Positions 24,365 through 37,003 of a DNA stretch of 64,000 nt are shown in pieces (the first letter of the stretch is position 1; each line of letters starts with the position of its first letter). The position numbers and the translations under genes are program-made. The stretch comes from Liolophura sinensis (Eukaryota; Mollusca; Polyplacophora; Chitonida; Chitonidae). Location of the stretch: contig NC_088305.1 in assembly GCF_032854445.1 (NCBI RefSeq), positions 14,371,717 through 14,435,716 of the forward strand. The letters run 5' to 3'. The notes beneath the pieces were generated by a model that saw only the letters and a program-made list of their open reading frames with translations, did not search any database and was not told where the DNA came from.

Positions 24365-24560
24365 AGTATGATGACGATAGTTTAATTGGTATGTGGCTTA
24401 AAACGGCAATCAAAAGAATAATAGCTTCCTCCCCCGTCATACGCAGGAATGTCTGCTAGCAACCTTCGGATAGCAACCTGCTCTATCTGGCACCATAATG
24501 CTGGCCGTCGTTGTATAAGTGAAATATTCTTGACTACGTCTTAAAACTTCAGTAGAGGAA
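24365..24560 (+). mobile_element. SINE fragment in intron 1 of copy 2
   Basis: CACCATAATGCTGGCCGTC and GTATAAGTGAAATATTCTTG match the family body. Head and tail are degraded. The same insertion is in intron 1 of copy 3 (about 46205-46390). Confidence 0.65.
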
Positions 24561-24950
24561 AGGAGATAAATGAACAAATGTAAAATACAAATTCACCGCA
24601 CATAATGAGGTATATAGAGATTTTAACAGCTATTTTAACAGCCAGTTGCAATCCTCAGATTGAGAAAGCATGGGTGGACTTCGCTTTGAAAACTGCATTA
24701 AAGATCGGACTTTTCTTCTGCTGCTCAGAATAGTTAAGCTTAAGTGGCAGCTGTCGCTGTGATAAGTAATAGAAGAAACAACATACAGAAGTCTGAGAAC
24801 CTCTTGAGGTTTTATCCAATTTTTTTTTACTCATTGTCTGCAAGAGGGGAGGTCTGGCATCAGGAGAAAGTTTTTACAGGACAAGGTAATTTCTCACAGT
24901 TCAGGCGGCATCGCGATGATTTATTGGCTTGATTTGTTTTCCGCAAACAA

Positions 24951-25046
24951 AGAAAACGGTGCCTTTCCAGGGTCAGACGTTTGCTATTGGAGATTTTGGA
25001 TCAGCTGATGGTGGGATATCATATGCCCTGTTCCGGAAAGCTGTTG
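24951..25046 (+). pseudogene. Copy 2 exon 2 with damaged acceptor
   Basis: Homologous to copy 3 exon 2 and open, with FAIGDFGSADGGISYALF (SAM-binding motif I) and donor G|GTAAGT. The two bases before it are AA, so the normal acceptor is lost. The upstream AG options I tried run into stops or the wrong phase. Confidence 0.75.
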
Positions 25047-26392
25047 GTAAGTGTAAGGCAGTGAGTCTTGTTCCACTGGACATTATTTTGAATGTGTCAG
25101 AGTTTGTTGTGTAAGGGTACAACTAAAGATGAGAAACAACTAGTTTGCTCAACTCTCAGATCAGCGATAGGCCTTACACAAGATCAAACAACAGAAGCAC
25201 AAAAACGCTTGAATGTGTTCAATACATGTATTTGAACAAAATAGACAAACAATACCACTGACAATTATATGCAAAACCATACAAATGATTATATATATTA
25301 AAAAAAACATGTAGTCTCTTACTGATGACAGGGTCCAAATCCGGATGGAATATTCCGACTTCCACAGGCGAGTCAGTCATTGTAAATAGGCAACAAACAG
25401 TTGAAACTAATTCGGATGACGCTCCAATAAGTAACAAGCTGTAGTGGACACAGGACGCTGACGATTGTTGATCTTCTCGGTACGGTTGACAGTAGTGTCC
25501 GTGATGCCGAGCTGGCGATGTATGTTTCACTCCTCGGAAATGTACCTAAAATCACTTTCAGGGTATACTGGGATGAAATTGTACGTAATCGCACAAAGAG
25601 GCAATGAGCGATACAAGCTCCAAAATAATGTCTCAAAGAATAGCAAGTGGCGAAACACTAGCTAACAAAATGTAACCTAATGAAAATGGAGGACAAATGA
25701 CGAATGTCAAATGAACTTAAAGCCAGTAGCTCTAAATCTAGTCCCCGACGAAGATAAAGATATACCATTGCATATTTTGATCTCATGTCATATTTTAATC
25801 TCATGTCATATTTTGATCTCATGTCATATTTTGATCTCAGGTCATATTTTGATCTCTTGACAAAGGAGTCAGGTTTTGTTTATTACTAGACTGCATTACA
25901 AAGAAAATTATTTTACTCGTTTATTTTGGAACTTTTGAAACGAAACTTGATCGTGGAAACTCTAGTCTACCAACTTATCGGTTCAGCTTTATTTACTTAT
26001 TTGTTTGCTTGGGATTAATTCTTAAATTATATGACGGCGATTAGCCTTATCGATAGAGGAAGCCAGAATGCAGTCCCCGGTGTCAATCACATGGCAATCC
26101 TCTGGCCGAAACAGTTTTACTGATAGCCTGTCTTCAGCAAAACAGGATCGTATAATAATGAGTATAGAGACACAATATATTAACCTATTATAATGGTCTA
26201 TTGAATCAAATTTGTCAACTTTAAATAATTTAAATTTGACAACTTTATGTCTGTTACCTTGTCTGGTACTGGTATTGGTACACTCAAAGAATTAATCCGT
26301 TATTTTTAACACAAAATCTGTTGTCTGCGTGCTGATAGAACGTATTCTGTTATGATAATATAATACTGTGTTATATTCAACATAATATCCTA

Positions 26393-27945
26393 AACTACAA
26401 GGCAAAAGAAAGGTTTCACCCACTTCTTGAGCCCATAAAACAAAAACAAGGTCAGATATAAACATTAAGAAGATTGGTTTATAAACAGAAATCATTGTGA
26501 AATATTCTCTCAAAAAGGCTTTAAAATATTGGCATTCAATTGGCCACAAAACACAATGAAAGAGAGAAGGGGTCAGAAGAAAAAAATACACTAATGTAAA
26601 GTTAACTGGCAAGTGCATGTAAAGTCACAGTATCCACAGAAATGAAGGACTACAGTCATCAGTAGCGAGTGTGGCCACCCTGGGCATCAATGCAAGCAAG
26701 CACACGCCTCCACATTGACGTCGTCAGTCGCTGGATGACGTCAGCAGGGATAACGTTCCATAGGTTTAACAGAGCTTGCTCAAGTTCCTGTTGGTTAGTT
26801 GGAGGAGGCACCAACTGTCTCAAACGGCGGTCAAGCTAATCCCAGAGATGCTCAATGGGGCTCATGTCTGGTGAGTTGGCTGGCCAGGGCAACACGATGA
26901 CGTTTGCGATTTCGAGGTAGTCTGTAAAAATGCGGGCAGTGTGAGGTCTTGCGTTGTCGTGTTGCAAGATCGATCCTTTTGGCTGTCATTGGAGGCAAGG
27001 AACGACGACAGGTCTCAGTACCTCATCAAGGTATCACTGGCCACTCAGATTACCTCGCACAATAACCAGCTGCGTCTTTATTTGGTCACAAATCCCTCCC
27101 CAAACCATGACGCCTCCGCCTCCAAACGGATAAACCTCTCTTACGCAGTTTGGCGCGAGACGCTCGCCTCTTCGTCGGAAATCTTGAACTCTGCCATCGT
27201 TCCTGAATAGACAGAACCTGCTCTCGTCTGTAAACAGCACTCTCGCCCAGTCACGTCACTGCCACCGACGTACAATACGTGCCCGTCGCAATCTGCGTTG
27301 ACGGTGTAAAAGGGTCAAGGCCATCCTACGGAAGGGGCGGTAAGGTCGTAAACCAGCTGAACGAAGACGACGCAGTGTTGTTCTGGGGCTGATGACATGG
27401 CCTAGTGCCGTCGCCGCTGTTGACGTCGCCGTGACGAATCGGTTTCGGCGGTGGATCTGCCGGATGTAGCGATCTTCAGCCGCAGTTGTTACCTTCGGTC
27501 GTCCCGATTTATGTCTGTCTTGGGTCTGGCCTCTCTGCTGATAGCGTATCAACAACCTCCTGATGGTGGTTTGGCTGCAGTTGAACGTTCTTGCAATGTG
27601 ACGTTGCGAGACTCCCATGGTGGACATACCGATGGCCTGGTCTCGGTGCGCTTGCGTAAGTCTTGGCATACTGTTGGTGTTTTTTCGGTCACTGAATGTC
27701 TGCTCTTTTGAGCAAGAGTATTTATGCAATATTACCGCACGTGCATCACGAGCCATGCCTCAAAAGGACGTTTTGCATGTGGTCGCAATTTCACAATTCC
27801 AATTGCTGCGTTCGTGACGATGCGCTCTGGTAGAGGAAACGATGCAGTCGTACACCATGTCCTGTTTAGAATCAAATCCGGAACCGCGCTTTTATTTTTT
27901 TTTATGACAAAAAATACGGTGAAACCTTTCTTTTGCCTGGTAGTT
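26393..27945 (-). mobile_element. Tc1/mariner element (1,553 bp), unit B only
   Basis: Terminal inverted repeats AACTACAAGGCAAAAGAAAG and AACTACCAGGCAAAAGAAAG continue to GTTTCACC on both sides with one mismatch, flanked by TA at 26391-26392 and 27946-27947. Unit A (near 1940) has the uninterrupted site with one TA. Inserted in intron 2 of methyltransferase copy 2, opposite to gene direction. Confidence 0.93.
26659..27669 (-). pseudogene. Tc1-family transposase, 336 codons, four internal stops
   Basis: Cut-and-paste transposase. It starts MPRLTQAHRDQAIG, followed by an HTH/paired-like DNA-binding region with SQRHIARTFNCSQTTIRRLL and a GRP-K segment (SGRPK). The DDE core has LFTDESRF, LQHDNARPHTA and SPIEHLWD, with 34 residues between the second D and the E (DD34E, the Tc1 type). 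The frame is continuous without indels but has stops after RRWQ, after NLSGQ, after PCLQ and after HLWD, so it cannot make a full protein. An upstream in-frame ATG at 27756 adds 29 unlikely residues. Length matches intact Tc1 transposases. Confidence 0.93.
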
Positions 27946-28066
27946 TAGATAGTCTAATAGAATCTTTATACTTAGATTATATGTGTTATATTTTATATTT
28001 TCATTGTTTGAGGTTAAATGGTATAACACCTTCATCTGAGTTGTATTATTGTTTTTCTTTGTCTAG

Positions 28067-28165
28067 CTCTCCTTCGCCAGAAACATGGCGATGATTTGCC
28101 CATCCAGTTGGTGTATCTAGACGAGCCTATCAATGATTTTAAACCAGTCTTTCTTCGAGCACAAG
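28067..28165 (+). pseudogene. Copy 2 exon 3
   Basis: Encodes the same protein segment as copy 1 exon 3, with acceptor TTTGTCTAG and donor G|GTTAGT intact. Confidence 0.82.
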
Positions 28166-28189
28166 GTTAGTCTACACAGACAGTCACAC

Positions 28190-28395
28190 GAACCGGATAA
28201 TCTTAATGGCTACAGCGTCCGTCTGGCAGTGGATAACTCAGAGTTCGATCCCGGTTCTGGCCATGCACAAGCCGATGGCCAAACGTTTGTCGGCCCTGTG
28301 TCAGTATGTCTTGATTGTGTCTTGATATGTTTTGGAGAGTTTGGCATATCTTCCAAGTGATACAGCAGCCAATAAACGGTTTTAGTTATGATAAT
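28190..28395 (+). mobile_element. tRNA-derived SINE-like repeat, intron 3 (unit B)
   Basis: Equivalent of 2187-2392, with the same A- and B-box-like sequences and small differences. Confidence 0.5.
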
Positions 28396-30102
28396 GAGAA
28401 CATTCAGAATAAAACTAATGTAGACGGACAATTCTAAAACCAACGACACGTAAAATAAGACAATCTTTAGGTAAGAGTCGAAAACTAATTTATGTCTTAA
28501 AAAATATACAAATCTAGGAAAGTTTATATAGACATATAATCTAAACAAATATAAAGTTTTATAATCTAGACAAATGTGTGCGTAGTTTTATAGAGCAGTA
28601 TGTTTTATATAGTAAATGACCGTATTGCCATATATTCGGTCAAGCAAATCAATTATGCAGTGGACTGCAAGCAACCCTTTCCCGAATGTCTAAGCAGTCT
28701 ATACAGTGTTTCAGTCCGCATTAGGCATGACACACAAGACACTCGGAGGCAATGTCGCGATCGATGTTAAGACTGTGTTGAGCGAAAATGCCCTGTATGA
28801 CACCTTGCAAAATCAACTTAGCCTCATCGAAATCCCATTCACCCCGCCAGTGACGGTCAGTATACTTAGGAATATTCAAACGAAAAATCAGAATACGAGA
28901 TTATCATATTTAAAACACAGCTTTAACCTTCCTGTCTACAACTGTTCATTTCTGTTAATAACAGTACAACTTACATTGTAATAAACATCAGAAAACAACG
29001 GCCTACTCTCTTTTTAAAAAATTTCTATGCGAGGCTAAAATTTAAAAAACAAGGGAGTTTTAAATTTATTATTTTCTCTTACTAAAATGCAGGCAAACGA
29101 GTAAGTGCATCTTTAGGCTTCTAACATGCACAACAGAAACTTTGGGTCAAAAGACTGAAGATGATGATGAGGGCTGTGGAGAAGAGGATCACTTCTCTAA
29201 CAGCCGCAAGTCTATGTCCAATCATCGACCCATCAACATATATACATTTATAGCCCGGCTGTTTAGCCTTAATTTCAGGAAAACTTTACTGAAGTAAAAG
29301 CGGATTGTATCTGACTGTTTTTATCCACGCCGATCAAATTTTAATTTAAGCTGCGAAAGATGCCAGGGAGGAAACTGTAGAAAAGACACTTGAGATGCCT
29401 TCATTAGTTTGGTGCCAGAATCTAGAATATGGTTCCGAAACAAACGCAGTACATAAAGTTGAAATGGTTGAAAAAGCACGAATGAAATGTTGAGCGCACA
29501 AAGGGAGATAGGAACAGTAGAACAAGCGCACGTGGTCGTTGGATGTTGGTGCGAGGTCGTTGGCTATTGCCTTTTGAATGTGAGACATTATTTTGTGAAC
29601 GTGACACTGCTTTGCCTGGACCACGTGGTCTCTGCACGTCATGTTTTGCTAAATAATCATGTGGGCGTGTTTTGATCTATGAAAACCAAGAATCACTAGA
29701 GTATAAAGTCTAATGAAAAGTTGTATATAGCAACGTTCATACAGTTATAGAGCCAAGTAGATGTATTTACAAATTTCCCGAAATAAGGATTCGAAATTCC
29801 TAGCAAAATTATCTGTGTTTTGTAACTTTCCTGCATTCACCTATCATGAATTTTGTTCTATGTAAAATATTCTACATATACTCTCTGCTCGCCTCAGTTG
29901 GTTCTGTGGTGGTTTTTGAAATTCTTTTTGGCCCTGCGATTATTAACCTGGAACGTCCATTTTGATTGACAGCTATAATACGATTGTCTGCTTCAAGCCT
30001 TAGATTCACTAAGTTAAAATGACTTACTCAGATGTAACCATGACCTAATCGGCACACATGCACGTATGATCTGCAAACGAAGCCCAATGATTTTTGTTAC
30101 AG
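28396..30102 (+). other. Rest of intron 3, copy 2
   Basis: Aligns to 2393-4109. No supported gene. The 91-codon open frame at 28706-28981 parallels the one at 2711-2986. Confidence 0.5.
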
Positions 30103-30250
30103 GGCTAATTGAAGGCACTTCCGGCCTAACTGCAGAGTTCCCCAATGTCTACGTTTTGGCTTCCGGTTGCAGTTTTTACTCTAAATGTATGCCAAATGAA
30201 AGTCTTGATTTTATGGTTAGCTTTATGTCAGTTCACTGGCTGAGTAAGAG
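30103..30250 (+). pseudogene. Copy 2 exon 4
   Basis: CSFYSKCMP and HWLSK retained. Acceptor TTACAG and donor AG|GTAAGT intact. No coding lesion. Confidence 0.83.
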
Positions 30251-30419
30251 GTAAGTTAACGTTACGTTATCATCTCTAACACTAAATTGTAATTTAATTG
30301 TGTTCGACGTCTGCTTTTCTCTATCCAAAACTCGATGCATTTACGTGTTTATACGTGTAAGTAAATAACTCTTCGACCGAGCAGACATTTTTTGCTCGGC
30401 TTTCACGGAATTCGGTGGA

Positions 30420-30726
30420 ATAATGCTGAAGTCGGGAGACATGTGACCAAACCCGGGAAGGGTCATACCAAAGACTATAAAATGGTACTCAGCACTAAGA
30501 TTGTAGAGAAAGGAAACAGGACTGGTTGACCGGTGTCAATACAATGCCATTTGGTGAAGTGTTATGCCTGGCGTATCGGCATGATAGTTTAGAGGTGGCA
30601 GCTCTTTCGCGGCATGGACTCGTTTTTCCACAAGACAACACAGTATATGTACATACACCTGATGACTCATCGTCGTCATATGACTGGAAATTTGACGACA
30701 TTAAACTAAAAGCATACATGTAAATA
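30420..30726 (+). mobile_element. Dispersed SINE-like repeat, intron 4 (unit B)
   Basis: Equivalent of 4440-4745. It retains the GACCAAACCCGGGAAGGGTC head that unit A has scrambled. Confidence 0.55.
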
Positions 30727-30768
30727 AATTTAAGCTGGTGCCTGACTTTGGTTTCATTGGTGTTTCAG

Positions 30769-30896
30769 TTCGAGAATTCCGTGCTCCTCGTTATTTCCCT
30801 CTAACACAACAGGAGAGGCATATAACGCGTTCAAGCCGCAGGCCGCTCTGGACTGGGAGATGTTTCTTCTTCAGAGGGCGAAAGAACTAAAATCGG
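30769..30896 (+). pseudogene. Copy 2 exon 5
   Basis: Open and correctly phased. Proline becomes serine after the split serine codon (SSRIPCSS against SPRIPCSS), and AFKA becomes AFKP. Confidence 0.82.
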
Positions 30897-31264
30897 GTAG
30901 GACAAAAATGCCACAAACGCATGACAATATCAGAATCAGGCGAGGTTACGTTCTGTGCAGAGAGTTACATATCACATAACATTCTTCATCATCGTAGTAT
31001 GTAAAGTTATAATCTAAAAGTCAGGTTAAGGCTGTCGGGGACAGTTTGAGTGGACTGAAAGAAAGTTACTACAAATGTCAGCCATTTCGGCTTATGCACA
31101 CCAACAAGCTAAAACTCAGAAAGACGAATGGACATAGTAACAAGCGCAAATCACTGATACATGAAGCTACGGCAGCCCGTAAAATGCCCATTTCGACTTT
31201 CATACAGGTCACAGGTTAAACAATTGGCCTATGTTAACAGATTAATCGTCAATAATTTGAACAC

Positions 31265-31923
31265 ATACTGACAGACAAACCAGCAAAAAGGTGAAGAGCC
31301 TAGGTCAGACAGAAAGACAGACAAGCGGCCAGGGAGACATGAAGGCATTCAGGTGAACAGACAGACATACAGACAGGGAGACAAACAGTCAATCGGGACA
31401 ATCAGGTCAATAGATGGATAGTTAGACAGAAAAACAGACAGACCAACAAACACATACACATAAAGGTAGACAGGGACAGACCAACAGACAGACAAACCGA
31501 CAGACAGACCCAACATAAAGACAGACATACCAACAGACAGACCAACAGTTAGACCATAGATTAACCGACAGACAGACACACCAACAGACAAATTACAGAC
31601 AGACAAGTTCCACAGAGACTAACAGAGAGACAGACCAACAGACAGACACACCAACAAACAGGCCAACAGACAGATACATCAGCACACCTAACATGCAGAC
31701 AGATTAACAGTCATACACACCAACAAACAGACCAACAGACAAACTAGCAGTCAGACCAACAGACGGACAGACCAACAGACAGGTAGACCAAAAGACAAAC
31801 TAACTAACAGTCATGAAGACCGACAAACCGACAAGCATGCAGACAGATAGATCAACAGGCAGAGAGGCCAACAGACAGACAGAGAGACAAACAGACCAAC
31901 AGACCAAAAGGCACACAGCCAGA
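31265..31923 (+). repeat. GACAGACCAACA-type satellite, intron 5 (unit B)
   Basis: Equivalent of 5290-5955 with a few unit gains and losses. Confidence 0.95.
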
Positions 31924-32701
31924 TCTATAACCAATACACGTTCTAGTAAAGTTTATCGTCATGTGGCACGCAAGACCTCCTTTAGTCAGGAAGAGTCGTA
32001 CTCATATCTTTAAGAGTCACTCATTACAAACAACAGTGTATATGCTGACATGAAATGTCAAATGACATGATATAAACCCCGATATTACAAACACTGTAAA
32101 ACAGCGTATCATACATGACCACCAACGAAATGATCATTCTTAGTCACATTGCGTAATGCATATATGCTTTCCGGAGTTTTACGTCGTAGTTAAGAATTTT
32201 TCAGGCATACGACAACGGCAAGACATCGGCCAAACAAACCCTTTTTCCTCACTCTAACTTATCTCTGCAGAGCGTCGAACGAGGCAGAAATACGTATTTT
32301 TTTTAAAGTCTTTGGTATGAAACCGATTATAGTGTAATGATAAGTAGTCAGTTAATTCGTATGTCATGATATGTTCTCGGGAATAAATACCATCTAATGA
32401 CCAAACCATAGTCTCATTACTAACACACTGCACATGACCTGTATATCGAGAGTATATACCTGTAATTGAATGGGTACAATAGTTCTAAATGACTTCATAT
32501 AAGATCATCAACCAGATGTTTTAAAGTAATTCATATTATATCTTCAGTCAATCATTTTAAATGAGATCATAGAATCGTATGAATCAACCATAATGTGATA
32601 TCGTGTTCGTATGTGTTTATTCATATATTTGACACGTTGTGATGCTATATGTGAAACATAGGGGCCTACTACGTAACAACGTATAGTCTCATTGGACAAG
32701 T

Positions 32702-33070
32702 ACTTTTCATGCCATTGTACATGTATATTGTATCAGTTTCTTTGCGAGTGTACATGTGTGATGTCTCAGTTTAAATGCCAGTGTACATGTATGACGTCTC
32801 AGTTTAAATACCATTGTACATGTATAATGTATCAGTTTAAATGCCATCATAAATGAATGATGTCTCAGACTAAGTGTCTGCGTACATGTATGGTGTCTTA
32901 GTTTAAATGCCATCCCACGTAAGTGGTATCTTAGTTTCATTGCCATGCCACGTGTATGATGTCTCAGTTTTAATGCCATGGCATGTGTATGATGTCTCAA
33001 TTTAAATGCCATGGCACGTGTATGATGTCTCATTTGAAATGCCATAGCACGTGTATGATGTCTCAGTTAA
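32702..33070 (+). repeat. 33-bp minisatellite, intron 5 (unit B)
   Basis: Shortest of the three arrays. Same unit as 6742-7166. Confidence 0.93.
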
Positions 33071-33180
33071 ATTTTTTGTGCTTGTATGGTGTCTAAGCTA
33101 AATTCCATCGTTCATGTGTTGTACCCTGGGTCAAGCTTTGACAGTGGTATTTTACTATGTGATAAATGTATCTTTCTCAG

Positions 33181-33308
33181 GTGGATATTTAGTGGTCACT
33201 AGTTTGTGGTGTACACCAGATGATCGGGTGACATTTCAAGTGAAAGATTTTCATGCTAATATTTCGAATGTCTGGAGAAACTTGTTTGATGATGGCGTCA
33301 TTAATAAG
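33181..33308 (+). pseudogene. Copy 2 exon 6
   Basis: Open, with acceptor TTTCTCAG and donor AAG|GTAACA. TFPVKDF is changed to TFQVKDF. Confidence 0.82.
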
Positions 33309-33765
33309 GTAACAACGCTTTCTAGAGATTAGTTCTTAATAAATATTTGTTTTCGATAGTGTCATTAAATATCTAAAGTTCACCGGCATGTACAGTAATA
33401 TTTGATATTTATTCATATGTTTGCCGCCCTTGACCAGATATCTGACAAACCTCCAGACTAAAGGCGTTGGCTCAATGGGAGCTGAATTCGGGTCAGGGGT
33501 GATATTCTGCCGAATTGACGCCAAACATTATACCAATATTACTTCGTGTGGGGGGGCTTTGGTCACACTGAGCTGTTGACGACGCTCTTATTGTCCTTGG
33601 CGCGATCTAACGTCTGTTGATCCGGATTTCTCAACATATAAAACTGACCGCCATGATAGATGCAAAAACTTCCTTATTATGGCGTCACACAACAATGAAG
33701 TAAATGTTTTCTAGGCTGTGTGAAAGGTAACGATTTCTTCCCGACACATTTAAAAATCTCCACAG

Positions 33766-33949
33766 GTGGAGTTTGAACGTACAGAAATCGCCATTCACTA
33801 CCGGTCACGGAAGGAGCTAGAGAGACCATTCAAGGATACAGAATCCTCCGTGTTAAAGAGCGGCCTTTTCCTGGTATCCTTAGAAACGAATGTAGTCCAG
33901 TGTCCATTCAGACAACAGTGCAGAAAACTTGCTGAAAATCATAAAAATG
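33766..33949 (+). pseudogene. Copy 2 exon 7
   Basis: Open, with intact splice sites. SREELERPF is changed to SRKELERPF and LAKNH to LAENH. Confidence 0.82.
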
Positions 33950-34362
33950 GTAAGTGATTGCGATGAATACTAAAACGTCAACTATATTTAAATGAAGCCA
34001 GTTTTCTTTACGCCTACACTTTTCCCCACAATTATACACAAGTCTTGTTAAGTTCATTTAGGTTACATGGAGTGTTCAAAAATATTCTCTTATACCACGG
34101 CGTATGGTTTTAAGGGTGGAAAAAGGCAGAGTACTAAAGAGTGAAGAAGCTTTTCCACATATCCTGCAGAGAATGTCCTCTTCTGGGTGGTCTCAATACG
34201 TATGTCATATCGCCAATGAATTCACCAAAGATCACCAGATTAGCCATTATGCTTATTGGCAAACGAAATATCAACAGATTTGCAGAAAGTTAGTCTGGGA
34301 TTAAACCTCACATCTCCAGCCATTAAAACACATACTTTACAAGTACGAACTTGTTTGTTGAC

Positions 34363-34485
34363 TTGGACACAAACGCGATATTTTCTGCTGAACCGGACAC
34401 AAGCGCAATATTTTCTGTTGAACCGGACACAAACGTGATATTTTCTGCTGAACCGGACACAAACGCGATATTTTCTGCTGAACTG
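34363..34485 (+). repeat. 30-bp minisatellite, intron 7 (unit B, 4 units)
   Basis: Same unit as 8443-8655, with three fewer copies. Confidence 0.95.
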
Positions 34486-35471
34486 ATACCAAAGTTATGC
34501 CTATTTCTCTTCTGCCGTTTTAGTAGAAGAAGTTTTCAAAATTATGAAAAGTGAAAATTTTGAAAAAAATATAATAAAAAGTGCAATTTCTTTTCCATTT
34601 CATACTAGTTTGCAGAGGTCACTTTCGGTTTCTCTCCTTGCATTGGGATGATGTTAGTCTTTAGGAGTTTGCGTCCTAGGTTCATTTATTAGAGTGAAAT
34701 ATCCACTTCTGGTCATAAAGATGCCAATTCCGTTTTTTTCCTAAGTTACACATTCGGAATCAGCGCGCACCAGTTTATCCAATAGATGGATAAACCTGTC
34801 GGGAATATTTTAACCAGGGTGGAAATTGGAAAAAAAAAAACAAAAAAACCCAAGGCTTTCGGTCACTTGAATTTTCACCGAAATATAGCGAGCCAAGGTT
34901 TTGTGTAAGTGCAGCTTTTGGTCCAGTGTTCCAGAAAACCATACTGAACTTTCATAAATTTAATGAAAAACTTTACAGGGCATACAGGATAAATTTACCA
35001 CAGTAAAGGTTTTATTCTAACTGTTCATGTAAATGCGTACATAGAAATACATTAGACGCTCACTAGCACAATGGCACAAGGAAAATTAGGTTAAAAAAAA
35101 TCACTTAGATTAATTGCAATATATTAGACATTACTCAAAATGCTATGTTTTCATCACATTTAACACACCATAAAACTGAAAGAATGCAAAGGGAACAGGC
35201 CTCGAGGATATTTGGTGTCTGATTAGGTGTTTTGTTAAAAAACAACAACAACAACAACAAATAGAAAACGATCCACAGTATTGGTGAAGATAATAATTAC
35301 CCGAACACATACAATAGGGATTCAAGTTTGGATGTCCTGGATCCCTAAACACAGTGAAAATGTGTGTGCTTATGAATAATTAAATACCGAAGCCATAAAA
35401 AAAAATGAAAGATATGAATGGAATATCTCTGTTTCATGAATGTGTACATTCAATATCAACGTTTGTTTTAG

Positions 35472-35699
35472 AGTCCTCGGAAGCCAGAGACCTTGCCAAA
35501 GCACTTGTGGCTGCCGTAATACCGTGGATTGAGGGAAGCTTACATCAAGGACTGAGCGAGCACAGATCAGAAGCAGACAAAACTAAAATTCTTTGACATG
35601 TTCTTTGAGCGTTTCCGTGACCAGGTTGCTCAAGATCCACTATCCCATAGTCCTGATATCGTACAGACTTGCATGGTGATTAGAAAGCAAAACATCTAG
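35472..35699 (+). pseudogene. Copy 2 exon 8 with +1 frameshift
   Basis: 228 nt against 227 in copies 1 and 3. An extra T in the run after AAAATTC creates TGA at 35594. The old stop is at 35697-35699. The removed part is the conserved C-terminal helix and the MVIRKQ strand. Confidence 0.85.
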
Positions 35700-37003
35700 G
35701 AGGAAGATGTTGACGTCGTACAATGAATATTAGACGAATGGAAATAGCCAAAATATTCCTCATACATACGTACATGTGCTTCAACCATCCGAAGGTAATT
35801 CAAGAACTAGTTCGCATTTCCAAATGGACCTCCTTTTAAAGTCCATCAAATCTCAAGGCATGTACCAGTTTTGTGCATCTTTGTAACTTCAGAAAATTGC
35901 TTGAGTTTGTTAGTTTCTTTGCCCGACAAACAAGTTTCGGCCGAGTTATAAGTCACAAAAGTAAGGTATGTTTTATTTTACATTTGCATATGGTTGATAA
36001 ATAATTATTTGCCTCAGAAGACTATCAGCATGGCGGTTGCCGTGAGTTCAAAGCCACTTAATTCTGGCATCGTCTATGGGCGTACGTGAGAATGTCTTCT
36101 AGCAACGGGCGAAGAGCCGTTGGTTTGCGCCGGGCTCCGTCGTTTTCTACCACCATAATGATGGCCGCCATCGTAAAGGCCATCAAGTAATTTAAAAAGT
36201 ATCCTTAATTGAAATATAAACACGGTCAGGTAAATCAGTCAGATGTTTGTCGACTGTAACGTCGAGTTTCCCTCATAAATGTGCTATTGTGGTTGTCCGC
36301 GACTTAATTCGGATGTGTATGTAAACTCCACCCGTTGAAAAAAATAGGTCATGGTCTCAGAACAGAACACGAATAAATTGAAAAGTGTTTGCCCACACCG
36401 GTTGCCTTATAATTGTTAGCTCTTATTAGTTTTTCAGAAACTGTTGTTTAACTGGTGTGTTAAAATATTTCAGAAGTGATAGGTTTTAGATCTACGGGTG
36501 TCTTTCAGTACAATCAACGAAGAAAGATCAACGCAGGACAATCAACGAAGAAAGATCAACGAAGAAAGATCAATGTAGGACGACACCCTTTGCAAATTAA
36601 ATCATGATTAACCAGGACGTTTTCTGCTCCATTCCGCTTGTCTGAGAACCGGCTGTTTTGTGAGTGTTGCCTGCAGATTCTTATTGGCTTTTCCGCAGAG
36701 CAGGTTTGTTATGTCTGTGAGTGATTGAGTGCTTGGGGTTTAACGTCGTACTCAACAGTCATGTCTGTGAAGATGTCTGAAGTAAAAGCGAGGGAAGATT
36801 TGGGCAGTATTTATTCTGTGGTGAAAAATTCGACGTTTCCCCTGTTAAACTAGAATGGATAAAGTTGGATCGTTTTGGATTTACGCTTTTTCAGCAATAT
36901 TTCAACCTTGTCTGGAGTAAATACGCCATCATAACTAGTGAATATGGTCTCGATCGAGACTTTGGCATGTCGCGTGTACTATTATAATCACATTTATATA
37001 TAA

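Larger units (their letters stand above)
1281..25740 (+). repeat. Tandem segmental duplication, unit A (about 24.5 kb)
   Basis: First of three head-to-tail copies, phased on an anchor in intron 2 (GTCCTCGACG at 1281, GTCCCCGACG at 25741, GTCCTCGGCG at 50700). It holds exons 3-8 of methyltransferase copy 1, a 13.7 kb spacer, and exons 1-2 of copy 2. Exons and most intron and spacer sequence align with units B and C with scattered substitutions only. A and C share a 5.3 kb spacer segment (about 16102-21396 here) that B lacks. Confidence 0.93.
23559..35699 (+). pseudogene. SABATH-type carboxyl methyltransferase, copy 2 (probable pseudogene)
   Basis: Same eight exons as copy 3: 23559-23682, 24951-25046, 28067-28165, 30103-30250, 30769-30896, 33181-33308, 33766-33949 and 35472-35699. 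Two lesions are visible. First, the base pair before exon 2 is AA (CCGCAAACAA then AGAAAACG) where copy 3 has AG (CCGCAATCAG). The nearest AG, two bases on, shifts the frame. Skipping the 96-nt exon keeps frame but removes the SAM-binding motif. Second, exon 8 has an extra T (ATTCTTTGACATG against ATTCTTGACATG), giving a stop at 35594-35596 and loss of about 34 C-terminal residues. Other exons are open, with P to S and A to P changes in exon 5 and P to Q in exon 6. Intron 2 carries the Tc1 element. An upstream in-frame ATG at 23547 exists only in this copy. The open middle exons suggest recent inactivation; a shortened product cannot be excluded. Confidence 0.75.

Noticed and set aside
34104-34304. 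66-codon open frame in intron 7 (also 56840-57040)
   Set aside because: Broken in unit A by a 13-bp deletion, not needed by the exon 7 to exon 8 join, and no domain recognised.
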